From assembly GCA_017656235.1 (NCBI GenBank), contig JACDOF010000001.1, positions 682,001-746,000 of the forward strand: a DNA stretch of 64,000 nucleotides. The letters are read 5' to 3'. The notes beneath the pieces were generated by a model. It did not search any database and was not told the DNA's origin. It saw only the letters and a program-made list of their open reading frames with translations. The position numbers were made by a program, and so were the translations under genes. Of the stretch, positions 34,374 to 43,129 are shown one piece after another. The DNA is from Brevibacillus sp. GTDB taxonomy: Bacteria; Bacillota; Bacilli; Brevibacillales; Brevibacillaceae. Each line of letters opens with the position of its first letter. The first letter of the stretch is position 1.

Positions 34374-35288
34374 ATGCTCGCAGGGAAAACGGGAAAAGTA
34401 CGCAAGGCCGTCATACCGGCGGCCGGTTTGGGAACACGTTTCCTGCCGGTTACGAAGACACTGCCCAAAGAAATGATGCCCATTGTCGACAAGCCTGTTA
34501 TCCAGTATGTCGTGGAGGAAGCTGTTGAAGCGGGAATCGAGGAGATTGTAATCGTGACGGCACCGGGCAAACCGGCCATTCAGCGTCACTTCGAACGGGA
34601 CGGGATGGGAGTCCCGCAGTCCCACTTGACCAAACGGTGGGAAGATGGAAATCATCTGGATAAGCTGGCTGACCGGGTTGCCTTTCACTTCGTGGTGCAG
34701 CAGCAGCCAAAAGGCTTGGGTCACGCAATCTGGTGCGCCCGCTCGCTTCTTGCCGATGAACCGTTTGCGGTACTGCTTGGGGACACTGTGGTCGCAGCAG
34801 AGAAGCCATGCCTGCTGCAGTTGGTTGAATCGTTCGCTGCAACGCCTGTACCGCTTGTTGGCATCACACGGATACCGTATGAGGAAGCAAACAAGTACGG
34901 GATGTTGAGCGGTTCACGGATCGAGGAACGTGTTTACGAAGTCCGCCGCTTTGTGGAAAAACCGCAAGCGGGAACCTCTCCCTCCGATCTGGCGATCATG
35001 GGCCGCTACATCCTTCCGCCGACGATCTTTCCTTTGCTGGAGCGGCTTCACCCGGGTGTCAATGGAGAAATCCAGCTGACCGACGCGATCAACCTGTTGG
35101 CCCAGCGACAAGAGGTCCGCGCCCATCTGATCACGGGCGAAGTGTATGATGCCGGGGACAAGAACGGTTTTGTCAAAGCGAACGTTGCGTTTGCCCTTCA
35201 AGGAGATACAGACGGAGAACTGTTGCGCTACCTGACCAGAATGGTTCAACGGCAAATGCCGCTGCGCACAGCGAAAGGGACGTTTTAG
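34374..35288 (+). CDS. galU: UTP-glucose-1-phosphate uridylyltransferase
   Basis: 304 residues with the bacterial GalU/GtaB signature: AVIPAAGLGTRFLPVTK, LPKEMMPIVDKPVIQYVVEE, the metal Asp in VLLGDTVV, and IMGRYILPP, VNGEIQLTDAI, YDAGDKNGF. It makes UDP-glucose from UTP and glucose-1-phosphate, the precursor needed by the UDP-sugar dehydrogenase at 7649. It may be a dedicated copy for the cluster. Confidence 0.93.
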   Translation: MLAGKTGKVRKAVIPAAGLGTRFLPVTKTLPKEMMPIVDKPVIQYVVEEAVEAGIEEIVIVTAPGKPAIQRHFERDGMGVPQSHLTKRWEDGNHLDKLADRVAFHFVVQQQPKGLGHAIWCARSLLADEPFAVLLGDTVVAAEKPCLLQLVESFAATPVPLVGITRIPYEEANKYGMLSGSRIEERVYEVRRFVEKPQAGTSPSDLAIMGRYILPPTIFPLLERLHPGVNGEIQLTDAINLLAQRQEVRAHLITGEVYDAGDKNGFVKANVAFALQGDTDGELLRYLTRMVQRQMPLRTAKGTF

Positions 35289-35459
35289 ATGCCGGATGCA
35301 GGGATTCGCAAGCCACTACAGGTCTGCTCGGCCCATCACAAGTACGGCCATCTGACGAATCTTGGAGAGAACATTTCCTCGCAAGCCCACCTAACCAGAC
35401 TGTGCGGGCTTGGAAAAGATGGGAACGGGTGCAGACAGGGAAAAGGGAGCGGTTTTTAC
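35289..35459 (+). promoter_or_regulatory. 171-base gap upstream of the adenylation-carrier gene
   Basis: The frame of the next gene is open throughout but its translation here is not family-like, and the ribosome site AAAAGGGAGCGG lies just before 35460. No confident promoter or terminator visible. Confidence 0.25.
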
Positions 35460-37292
35460 ATGTCGAGCCTCTTTGCTCAACTGAAACTGCTTGCCTGTCG
35501 ATACAGGGATCGCGTCGCCTACCGGGATGATCGGCGTGAGCTCACCTTTGGCGAGTGGATGGAGAGAGCGGAGCAGTGGGCGGACCATTTCACAAAAGGC
35601 GGCATCAGCAAAGGCAGCAGGCTCCTTTTTTACTGCGACGATCCATTGGCAATGGCGATCGCGTACGCCGCCTGTTTTCGTATCGGCGCTGTCTGTGTTC
35701 CAGTTGATCCTGAGTCCTCGTTGGATCGCGTCAAGGAACTCGCTGAGCATTGTGCCGCTTCCGGTTTTTTTATATCAAAAGGAAAGCAGCGCGCTATCCA
35801 ATCTCTTGCTGCCGGACACCCGATCTTTGTAGGCGATGTGGAAGGAATCAGAAGTGCAGCGGGTATTTTGGACACGGGAACAGCAGCATTTTTTAAGGAG
35901 GGCGGGCTGGAGCAGCCGGATTTCTCAGATCACGCTTTTATCTTTTACACCTCCGGTTCAACTGGAAGACCTAAAGGCGCGATCATCTCACATCGAAGTG
36001 TGCTTGCGTTTATGAAATGGGGAGCGGCAGAGCTGGCGGTCTGCCCCGAAGATGCGTTTTTCTGTTACGCACCGCTCCATTTTGACATGTCCCTGATGGA
36101 TCTGTTTGTGTCGGTTGCAGGAGGCGCTGCCTGTGTGTTCCCGCATCCCCGTTTGCGCACCAATCCGGCTTATCTCCGTGACGCGATTCATACGGGTAAG
36201 GTCACCGTCTTGCACATGGTTCCATCGGCGATGAACCTGCTCCTGCAGGCCGTCGGGGAGGAACGGTTGGAAGGGCTGCGGATGGCGATCTTCGCGGGTG
36301 AGCCCTTCCCGGTCAAGCTGTTGCCGGCTATTCGTGCGTCGCTGCCAGGTGCGCGGATCATTAACATTTACGGTAGCACGGAAACAAACGATGCCTTTTG
36401 GCATGAGGTGAAACCGGAAGAAGACATTAGCAAACCCGTGCCGATCGGACGGCCATTGGCACACGTGATGCCTCTGGTACTGAACGAGGAGGGGAAGCTT
36501 TGCGGGGAGGGTGAGACAGGCGAGCTGTACATCAGTTCTGCGACTTCCATGAGCGGATACGTTGGTGTAGACCCAAAAGAGACTTTTGTGCGTGTGGACG
36601 GGTACGAGGGATGGTTTTATCCAACGCGCGACCTGGTCAGGGTGGAAAACGGACTGTATTACTTTGTCGGCCGCAAAGACAATATGATCAAACTGAATGG
36701 ACAGCGCGTCAACACAGGTGATGTAGAAAACGTGCTCCTTTCTCATCCTGCAGTCCGGGAAGCGGTCGTCATCACCAGTGAGCAGGAGGCACGCCTGCGG
36801 CTTGCAGCTGTGATCCATGTGGATGACCGCGAAGGAGCGCCCCTGTCCGGTCTTGCCCTTCGCACCTACTGTGCCCAACGCCTCCCCCGCGCGGCCATCC
36901 CCACCCGCTTCGTGCTGAACGATCAACCGCTGCCAAAGACGAGCACCGGAAAAGTGGACCGACAGGCAGTAACTCGCAAATGGGGCAGGATCACCGCTTC
37001 TCCCATCGGTATGGAAGAGTTGAAGCAGTTTCTCATCGCCCGTTTTCTGCCTGGCGAGCACGTCGAGTCGCTTCCGGATGATTACGACCTGATTGAAAAT
37101 GGCGTCATTGATTCACTTGGGATCGTGGGCATTGTCGTATTTCTCGAGGAACGTCTGGGTGTGGAAATCAATGAAGCAGAGATTTCACTGGAAGAGTTTA
37201 GAAGCGTCACTCGAATGATGCGCTTCTTGCAGCGCAAAGGCTGGTGGGCATATGAGGTACATCACCAATGTGGTGATCTGCCGGAAAAGTGA
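35460..37292 (+). CDS. Adenylation domain fused to a carrier protein domain
   Basis: 610 residues. ANL adenylation domain with FYTSGSTGRPKG (ATP loop), NIYGSTETN, the YPTRDLV motif, GRKDNMIKLNGQRV and the catalytic Lys in PKTSTGKVDR near 500. After a short linker comes a carrier domain with attachment Ser552 in NGVIDSLGIVGIV. It should activate a carboxylic or amino acid and load it on its own carrier; no condensation or thioesterase domain is attached, so downstream transfer needs another enzyme. Start ATG 35460 was preferred over the open upstream frame because of AAAAGGGAGC and a proper family N-terminus. Confidence 0.88.
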   Translation: MSSLFAQLKLLACRYRDRVAYRDDRRELTFGEWMERAEQWADHFTKGGISKGSRLLFYCDDPLAMAIAYAACFRIGAVCVPVDPESSLDRVKELAEHCAASGFFISKGKQRAIQSLAAGHPIFVGDVEGIRSAAGILDTGTAAFFKEGGLEQPDFSDHAFIFYTSGSTGRPKGAIISHRSVLAFMKWGAAELAVCPEDAFFCYAPLHFDMSLMDLFVSVAGGAACVFPHPRLRTNPAYLRDAIHTGKVTVLHMVPSAMNLLLQAVGEERLEGLRMAIFAGEPFPVKLLPAIRASLPGARIINIYGSTETNDAFWHEVKPEEDISKPVPIGRPLAHVMPLVLNEEGKLCGEGETGELYISSATSMSGYVGVDPKETFVRVDGYEGWFYPTRDLVRVENGLYYFVGRKDNMIKLNGQRVNTGDVENVLLSHPAVREAVVITSEQEARLRLAAVIHVDDREGAPLSGLALRTYCAQRLPRAAIPTRFVLNDQPLPKTSTGKVDRQAVTRKWGRITASPIGMEELKQFLIARFLPGEHVESLPDDYDLIENGVIDSLGIVGIVVFLEERLGVEINEAEISLEEFRSVTRMMRFLQRKGWWAYEVHHQCGDLPEK

Positions 37293-37348
37293 CATTTTGC
37301 TTAGAAACCTGCAGCTCGGCCAATGAAATGGACAGGAGGGGAACCGAT

Positions 37349-38605
37349 ATGCCACTAAAGTGGACGGCACAGACGATCGAGTCGCAGCCCTGGTTCGCGT
37401 CGATGCGTACGATTGTGCAAACTTGTAATGAACTTCGGAACATGCAGGCAGAACATGGCGGTTTCAACTCCTCTGATATCGGGAGGGGATTGGCGGGCAT
37501 TGAGCGCCTCCTTGCCGCTTTGCAAGAAGTGGAACCGTACTTTGCTTCACCCTATCTGAGAGCACTGCGGGCAGATTTGGATGGCTGGGTCAGAGGCGGA
37601 CTGTCAAATCGCCCGAAGTTTGACCAATCGCTTGAAGCGTACCAGCAGACGGAGAATCACTCGTTTGGTTTCGGCTTGTTTCCGATCCGGGATGTGACAC
37701 GGAAGACGTCGTCCGTCCGGTTGGAAGCATTCGTCTATTACCGGAATGAGCATCCGCTTCTGGATGAGTTTCGACGGCAGTATCGCGATCAACGTTATCA
37801 GGCAGCTGAACTGCTGCTCGCCTCGGAGGGAATTGCCGACAACAATGTCTTTACGCTGTTTCCTGAAGCGGTGAGTGTGAACAGGGTAGCTGACCAAAAG
37901 CAGTTTGCCCTGTTTTTTCACAACAAGTATCTCGATATTTTCTTTCAGATCACCAAACCTTTGGGCCGTTTCCTGATCAGGCAGCCGCTGGCTGTGTGGG
38001 AAGCATCGCCCGATCAAATCTACGATGCGAGGACGATTTCCTCTTATTTGCACGATTTGTACCACTACAGCGGTCCCTTGCCGTTGGATCAGTTTTTGCG
38101 GGTCAAGAGCAGTATGTTGGCCAGCTGCCTGGAAGAGATCCGGGTAGACACGCATGTGTACCTGCTGTTGTCAGAGAGAAAGGAAGAGCTGTGCCACCTG
38201 GCGGCGGAAATTCTATTGCTCGACCGCGTCTACCGGTACAGCTTCACGGATGAACCTGCCGAGAGTTTTGACTGTTTGACCAACTACTTTTTCTTTTCCT
38301 ATCTGCTGACGCATGGAGGAGTCCGTTTTACCGACAAGCAGTTGACCTATGAGCCTCTGTCGATCAAGCAGAACCTGAGCCGCTTGGCCGGACAGTTGGA
38401 AGAGTTGGAAAAGCGGTTGCTCTGTACACCTGTGGGACACTGCGACCGCTTGATTTCGGAATGGCTCGGCAGCTATCTGACGATGGAAATGTCGAAACAG
38501 GCAAGGCGCACTCTGTTTGCTGACTGGCTGATTCGGCAGGGGACAAGGCGAGGGATCCCGCGTACGATTTCCTGGAGGCCGCAAAACCTGAACATGTACG
38601 CGTAA
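37349..38605 (+). CDS. Unknown cytoplasmic protein with HDLYH and EExRxD motifs
   Basis: 418 residues, no signal peptide, no family I can name with confidence. Notable is a putative metal-binding pattern: His235 and His239 in YLHDLYHYSG and then Glu-Glu-Ile-Arg-Val-Asp about 25 residues later. A tryptophan- and phenylalanine-rich N-terminal half (FYYRNEHPLLDEF type segments) precedes it. It sits between the adenylation-carrier protein and the ArgG-like enzyme with short gaps, so it is probably a pathway enzyme. Ribosome site ACAGGAGGGG precedes ATG 37349. Confidence 0.6.
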   Translation: MPLKWTAQTIESQPWFASMRTIVQTCNELRNMQAEHGGFNSSDIGRGLAGIERLLAALQEVEPYFASPYLRALRADLDGWVRGGLSNRPKFDQSLEAYQQTENHSFGFGLFPIRDVTRKTSSVRLEAFVYYRNEHPLLDEFRRQYRDQRYQAAELLLASEGIADNNVFTLFPEAVSVNRVADQKQFALFFHNKYLDIFFQITKPLGRFLIRQPLAVWEASPDQIYDARTISSYLHDLYHYSGPLPLDQFLRVKSSMLASCLEEIRVDTHVYLLLSERKEELCHLAAEILLLDRVYRYSFTDEPAESFDCLTNYFFFSYLLTHGGVRFTDKQLTYEPLSIKQNLSRLAGQLEELEKRLLCTPVGHCDRLISEWLGSYLTMEMSKQARRTLFADWLIRQGTRRGIPRTISWRPQNLNMYA

Positions 38606-38617
38606 GGAGGTTTCCAC

Positions 38618-39823
38618 ATGGGAAGCGTGTGGTTTGACGAGCAAGAGTTGAGGGGATACGACGGTTCTACCGCGGTTCAGTTGTACTCAGGCGGGCTCGA
38701 CAGCATGTATACGGCGTACCGCATGTCTCAGAGAGGGTATGACATCCACGCCCTCTATGTTGATGTCGGACAGGAAAGGCCGCACAATCTGGAGGAAACG
38801 TGTGACACGCTGGGTGTACGGCTGGTTGTCGTCGACGGCAAAGCCGAGCTGTGCAATGAGTACATCGCCAAAGGCATTCAAGCCAACGCCTTGTATAACC
38901 ATTACTACCCCATTTCCTCCAGCTACACACGTCCACTCATTGCAAAAATAGCTGTCGATTATGCGCAAACGATCGGAAGCCAACTGGTCGTTCACAGCGC
39001 AACACCTTACCAGAACTCTACTTCGCGCTACAATCTCTCCATCCTCTCGCTGTCTAAGCAGATCAACATTTACTGCCAGGCTGTCGGCCAGTACGTGACG
39101 CGTGAACAGAAGATTGCGGTGCTGCGACAGGCGGGTATTCCGGTTGATGCAGGTAAACGGGTTTACTCAGTCGACGAAAACCTGTGGGCGCGGGTGATCG
39201 AAAGCGGCAGCCTGGAAAAGCCGTGGTTGGCCATGGAGGATGATGATCTGTTCGTCTGGACGACCCCCCCCGAGCGAGGCGACGGGCAGCCCACTACAGT
39301 CACCATTACGTTTGAGCGAGGGCTTCCGGTGGAGCTGGATGGTCGGAAAATGTCCCTGCAGGAGTTGATTGCTGCCCTCAACCAGCGCTTGGGTCCGTAC
39401 GGCATAGGACGATACAGCGGATTGGAAGATGGGGCGTTCGGGTTGAAAAACCTCGAGGTGCGCGAAGCGCCGGCAGCGGAAATGATTCACAGAACTCATC
39501 TAATTCTGGAAGAGATGATCTTAAGCAGTGAAGAACTTCGGATCAAAAAAATGCTCGATCTGGAATGGACGCGGCTGGTGGTCGCAGGAGGCTGGTTCAG
39601 TCCGTTGAAACAGTCGCTGGAGGCGGCCATCCGGGAGTGCAATAGGGACATTTGCGGGCAGATCACCTGGAAGGTGACGAACGGCCAGTTGCTTCCCATT
39701 GCCAGGGAGTCGGGCCATGCGCTTTATGCTGCTGCAGCGGACACCTTTCCTGATGAGGTATACCCGTTTTCACTCGGTACCTACTACCATCAACTGGCCC
39801 GCAAACTGCGAGTCCGATTGTGA
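38618..39823 (+). CDS. Argininosuccinate-synthase-like ligase (divergent ArgG paralogue)
   Basis: 401 residues. The N-terminal pyrophosphatase P-loop is YSGGLDSMYTAY. Further ArgG-like blocks are SSYTRPLIAKIA, YSVDENLWARVIESG, LEKP, FVWTTPP, IGRYSGLEDGAFGLKNLEVREAP and a C-terminal helical tail. The substrate segment of true ArgG (HGCTGKGNDQVRFE region) is replaced by VHSATPYQNSTSRYN, so citrulline and aspartate are unlikely substrates. It probably adenylates a ureido or carbonyl group and couples an amine in product assembly (inference). Strong ribosome site TAAGGAGG. Confidence 0.8.
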   Translation: MGSVWFDEQELRGYDGSTAVQLYSGGLDSMYTAYRMSQRGYDIHALYVDVGQERPHNLEETCDTLGVRLVVVDGKAELCNEYIAKGIQANALYNHYYPISSSYTRPLIAKIAVDYAQTIGSQLVVHSATPYQNSTSRYNLSILSLSKQINIYCQAVGQYVTREQKIAVLRQAGIPVDAGKRVYSVDENLWARVIESGSLEKPWLAMEDDDLFVWTTPPERGDGQPTTVTITFERGLPVELDGRKMSLQELIAALNQRLGPYGIGRYSGLEDGAFGLKNLEVREAPAAEMIHRTHLILEEMILSSEELRIKKMLDLEWTRLVVAGGWFSPLKQSLEAAIRECNRDICGQITWKVTNGQLLPIARESGHALYAAAADTFPDEVYPFSLGTYYHQLARKLRVRL

Positions 39824-39837
39824 GAAAGATGAGCCCC

Positions 39838-39866
39838 CAAAAAAAGCTTGGCTGATCAGCCAAGCT
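39838..39866 (-). terminator. Intrinsic terminator for the minus-strand RidA gene
   Basis: A perfect 22-base palindrome at 39845-39866 (AGCTTGGCTGA and its complement) adjoins AAAAAAA at 39839-39845. On the minus strand this is a long stem followed by a run of T, immediately after the RidA stop. It may also slow plus-strand transcription from the ArgG-like gene. Confidence 0.85.
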
Positions 39867-39868
39867 CT

Positions 39869-40276
39869 TCATTCTTCTCTGATCAAGCAGTCTGCTTCTG
39901 TCTCGACCAGCCAGTCCCCCCGGATAAACCCCTTCACTTCCACGAACGTACAGGCAGGACGTATCTCGGAGAAAACCTCATGATGTGCTTTTGCAGCCTG
40001 TTCCCAGCGGGAGATATCGGTAAGCATTACCCTGATTCGAACCGTGTCATGAAGTCGCCCTCCGGCATCTTCCACTGCCTCCTGCATGATCTCCAGACAC
40101 CGTTTGGTCTGCCCGTACACATCACCCGGGCAGGCTGTGGTGCCGTCGGGCAGCAAAGGAGCCGTACCGGAAATGGCCAGAAAGTGGCCCAAGCGCACGC
40201 CCCGGGACATGCCGATGATCTCTTCAAAAGGCGAACCGGATGAGACGGTGGTTTTCTGGTCGTCTTGCCAGCGCAT
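39869..40276 (-). CDS. RidA/YjgF family protein
   Basis: 135 residues of the Rid family: SGSPFEEIIGMSRGVRLG, ISGTAPLL, GQTKRCLEIMQEAVEDAG, a conserved Arg in VRIRVMLTD and the C-terminal FIRGDWLVETEADCL. Rid proteins hydrolyse reactive enamines/imines, or act in catabolic pathways on related substrates. Start ATG 40276 behind AAAGGAGG on the minus strand. It is the only recognisable enzyme gene in the cluster running against the main direction, so it may belong to the host rather than the pathway. Confidence 0.88.
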   Translation of the reverse strand: MRWQDDQKTTVSSGSPFEEIIGMSRGVRLGHFLAISGTAPLLPDGTTACPGDVYGQTKRCLEIMQEAVEDAGGRLHDTVRIRVMLTDISRWEQAAKAHHEVFSEIRPACTFVEVKGFIRGDWLVETEADCLIREE

Positions 40277-40321
40277 GAAACCAGCCTCCTTTGGCAAAAT
40301 CATTTTACGCTGTTCATCCAT

Positions 40322-40562
40322 ACTTTAGCCCAATTGATTCCCTGTGCACTATCTCACCACCGTGAAACAACCGTTAACGGAACTAGCAGCTAACCGCTAT
40401 CAGGAATCACTTGAAGTCATTTCCTAACACAGTAATAACGTCACATTGATATACAGGAGCTTCCTAACAATGTATTGTCATAACTAGCATATAACCGGCA
40501 CGTGAATCTGATGAGGGACAGAGGAGTGTAAGTACCTCACTCATTTAAAGGAGGGTGCCACT
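40322..40562 (+). promoter_or_regulatory. AT-richer regulatory region with repeated elements upstream of amidohydrolase
   Basis: Region clearly richer in A and T than its surroundings, between divergent genes. It holds the palindrome CCGTTAACGG (40371-40380), two copies of AACTAGCA (40381-40388 and 40482-40489), each followed by (A/T)TAACCG or a close variant, and two copies of TTCCTAACA (40421-40429, 40461-40469) spaced 40 bases apart. TTGATA at 40446 with AATGTA 17 bases later is a weak promoter candidate. The arrangement suggests regulator binding sites. Confidence 0.5.
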
Positions 40563-41420
40563 GTGGTGATAGACTTTCACGTCCACGTTGGTCGGCTGCA
40601 CCGGGAATACCCTTTGGAATTTGCCCGGCAGATGATGGAAGCGTGCGGGAAGCGAGCTGAGGAGATTACGGTCGACCCGGCCAGACTGTTGAAGGATATG
40701 GACCAGGCGGGTATAGATACAGCGGTGCTGTTGGCTTTTGACTCACGGAGAAAACTGAGTGTGCACGTGACCAACGATATGGTGGGCGAATGGTGCCGTC
40801 AAGCACCACAAAGGCTGGTAGGGCTGGCCTCATACGACGCACAAGATGCTCTCGTCAAAGAAGAGTTGGTGCGGGAAAGGAAACGGTATCAGCTGCGCGG
40901 TTACAAACTGGCCTTTGGCTATTTGGAAGTTGCGCCCGATGATCCGGGATGGCGGCCTTTGTATGATGATGCCGCTGAACATGGCCTGCCGGTGCTCGTA
41001 CATATGGGTTTTTCGCCAATCAAGCGCGTATCGTATCGCCATTGTCATCCCAGCCGATTGGAGCACGTCCTGAAGCGATATCTCACCCTGACGCTCGTGA
41101 TTGCCCACATGGGCTGGCCCTGGATTGAGGAAACGATTGTCTTACTTGCACGTTACCCTCACGTTTACGCCGATCTTTCTATCGTTTCCAGCTTTCAGCC
41201 CGTTGATCAGGTTGTTGCGATACTGGGCAAGGCAGCCGCCGCCGGGGTAGCTCACAAACTCCTTTTTGGCACCGACTATCCGATGTGCGGCTTGTCTGAA
41301 GGAGTGGACCGGATCAAACAGATCAAACAGCGAATGTCCGCGTCCGCCTCCGCTCTTCCCGAAGAGGTGTGGTCCATGATCATGTCTGGCAATGCCAAAC
41401 GGCTGCTTGATTTGCCGTAA
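40563..41420 (+). CDS. Amidohydrolase family metal-dependent hydrolase (amidohydrolase 2)
   Basis: 285 residues, TIM barrel. Metal-binding DFHVHVG at the N-terminus, VHMGFS, IAHMGWPW and the catalytic Asp in LFGTDYPM. Relatives include ACMSD-type decarboxylases and lactonases. Here it opens the block containing the exporter and the dehydrogenases and may hydrolyse or decarboxylate an intermediate. Start GTG 40563 follows AAAGGAGGG. The substrate is unknown. Confidence 0.82.
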   Translation: MVIDFHVHVGRLHREYPLEFARQMMEACGKRAEEITVDPARLLKDMDQAGIDTAVLLAFDSRRKLSVHVTNDMVGEWCRQAPQRLVGLASYDAQDALVKEELVRERKRYQLRGYKLAFGYLEVAPDDPGWRPLYDDAAEHGLPVLVHMGFSPIKRVSYRHCHPSRLEHVLKRYLTLTLVIAHMGWPWIEETIVLLARYPHVYADLSIVSSFQPVDQVVAILGKAAAAGVAHKLLFGTDYPMCGLSEGVDRIKQIKQRMSASASALPEEVWSMIMSGNAKRLLDLP

Positions 41421-41508
41421 CCAGGATGCAAGCAATGAGGGAAGATGCTCGTCGAGGGCAGTCGGGACGTACCCGTTTTTATGCTGATCGAAAGAAGGAG
41501 GAGTCTCT

Positions 41509-42303
41509 TTGAAGTACCTGTTGCTCTCCGGAAAAGTGCTGCGGAGCAGTACGATTTACCGGTTTGAAATCTTGACCCGAATACTCGCGACTTTGTTTTC
41601 CGTTTTTGCTATTCGTTGGGTCTGGATTACCCTGTTGCAAAGGACGGATTACCTGGAGCGGATTGGCGTAACCTTGGATGTCATGCTTACGTACGCTACC
41701 GTTTCCATGATCCTGCAGGCGCTGTACAGCCCGACCATTGTCTTTGAAATCAGCCAGCGCATTCAAAACGGGATGATCGCGATCGATTTCCAGCGTCCCT
41801 GGGATTACCAGATGGCGATGCTGTTTCGTTTGCTGGGGATGATGGGGGCAGGGGTGATAACCGTGATGGTGCCGGTGATTGCCGTAACGACAATTTTGTT
41901 TCCGGTCAATCTGCCCGATTCGATGGTAGTTTGGGCTGTGTTTTTGAGCAGTGTGCTGCTGGGAGTGATCGTTCAGTTTACGATGCAGTTTTTTATTGGC
42001 CTGCTTGCCTTTCCCTTCGTTGAGGTATGGTCTTTTGAAATCATGCTCAGCTCGGCAATTGCCATCTTTTCCGGCAGGGTGCTGCCCGTGTGGATTTTTC
42101 CGGACTGGCTGCGTGACCTGATCCATATCATGCCGTTCCGCTGCTTGTACGACATTCCGATTCAGATTTACTCGGGAACAGCCGCTCCCGATCAATACCT
42201 GGAACTGCTTTCGCTGCAGGCAGCATGGGCCATCGGTCTGCTCGCCCTGACCAAAGGCTTCAGCCGCTACTTTGAAAACAAATTGTTGATCTCAGGAGGA
42301 TAA
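41509..42303 (+). CDS. ABC-2 type transporter permease (first)
   Basis: 264 residues, six hydrophobic segments and N-terminal RSSTIYRFEILTRILAT, the layout of the ABC-2 membrane family formerly DUF990. Start TTG 41509 behind GAAGGAGGAG. With the next permease and ATPase it forms a complete exporter, likely for the cluster product (inference). A stop and ATG of the following gene are two bases apart. Confidence 0.85.
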   Translation: MKYLLLSGKVLRSSTIYRFEILTRILATLFSVFAIRWVWITLLQRTDYLERIGVTLDVMLTYATVSMILQALYSPTIVFEISQRIQNGMIAIDFQRPWDYQMAMLFRLLGMMGAGVITVMVPVIAVTTILFPVNLPDSMVVWAVFLSSVLLGVIVQFTMQFFIGLLAFPFVEVWSFEIMLSSAIAIFSGRVLPVWIFPDWLRDLIHIMPFRCLYDIPIQIYSGTAAPDQYLELLSLQAAWAIGLLALTKGFSRYFENKLLISGG

Positions 42304-42304
42304 T

Positions 42305-43111
42305 ATGGGCATCATCGACTACCTTTTGCTGTATATCAAGATGCAGCGGGCCAATCTCCGGTCCCGTCTGATGTACCCGTTCAACTTTTTCTTCGGGATT
42401 TTTGCCGTAACCGGCAGCGGGGCGTTTACCATTGTCTTTCTCTACGTCCTAACGCGCAAGCTGCCGTCGCTGGCAGGCTGGAACTTTTATGAGGTGGTTT
42501 TTCTGGCCTCCATGAGCATGATCTCCTATTCGCTCAGCTTTCTTTTCTTTATTCAACTGCAGGAGATAGACTACTACATTCGTTTTGCCGAGTTTGACCG
42601 CATTCTGGTGCGGCCTCTCAATCCGCTGTTTCAGTTTGTCTGCAAGCGGATTAACATCAACAGTATCGGCCCCGCCTTGTTTGGAATGGGAGCCCTGTGC
42701 TACTCCGGATATCATTTGCGCGACTGGGATCTGCCTTCCATCCTGATCACCGGACTGTTGATGGTGTGCGGCACAATCATTTGCTCCTCGATTCTGCTGT
42801 TCATCGCCTCCTTTTCCTTTCGATTTCTGCAAAGCGGCGGATTGTTCGAACTGCGGGAAGCGATATACGACAATGTCTCCGACTTTCCAATCACGTTCTT
42901 CCCCAAGTGGTTTCAGGCTTTTCTCACATTTGTTCTGCCGCAGGCGTTTATGGGTTTTTACCCTGGAGTCTACCTGATCGGTCGCAGCGAGGAAAGTATG
43001 TTTGGCAATTGGGTGCTGCTGGCTTGTCTGGTGGCCTGCATTGGTTGTGCGACGATCAGCTACTATACCTGGAGCCGTGCCATACGCGCATACGCTGGCG
43101 CTGGATCATGA
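42305..43111 (+). CDS. ABC-2 type transporter permease (second)
   Basis: 268 residues with six predicted membrane helices and the conserved DxxLVRPLNPL-like cytoplasmic loop (FDRILVRPLNPLFQ), typical of the same permease family as its neighbour. It should form a heterodimeric channel with the upstream permease. Ribosome site TCAGGAGG; the ATPase gene begins 18 bases downstream. Confidence 0.87.
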   Translation: MGIIDYLLLYIKMQRANLRSRLMYPFNFFFGIFAVTGSGAFTIVFLYVLTRKLPSLAGWNFYEVVFLASMSMISYSLSFLFFIQLQEIDYYIRFAEFDRILVRPLNPLFQFVCKRININSIGPALFGMGALCYSGYHLRDWDLPSILITGLLMVCGTIICSSILLFIASFSFRFLQSGGLFELREAIYDNVSDFPITFFPKWFQAFLTFVLPQAFMGFYPGVYLIGRSEESMFGNWVLLACLVACIGCATISYYTWSRAIRAYAGAGS

Positions 43112-43129
43112 GGGGGGAGCGTTGATACG

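Noticed and set aside
35289-35459. N-terminal extension of the adenylation-carrier protein
   Set aside because: The frame is open, but the residues are not family-like and a good ribosome site precedes ATG 35460.
38618-39823. Housekeeping argininosuccinate synthase (argG)
   Set aside because: The conserved TGKGNDQ substrate segment is absent, no argH follows and the gene is inside a biosynthetic cluster.
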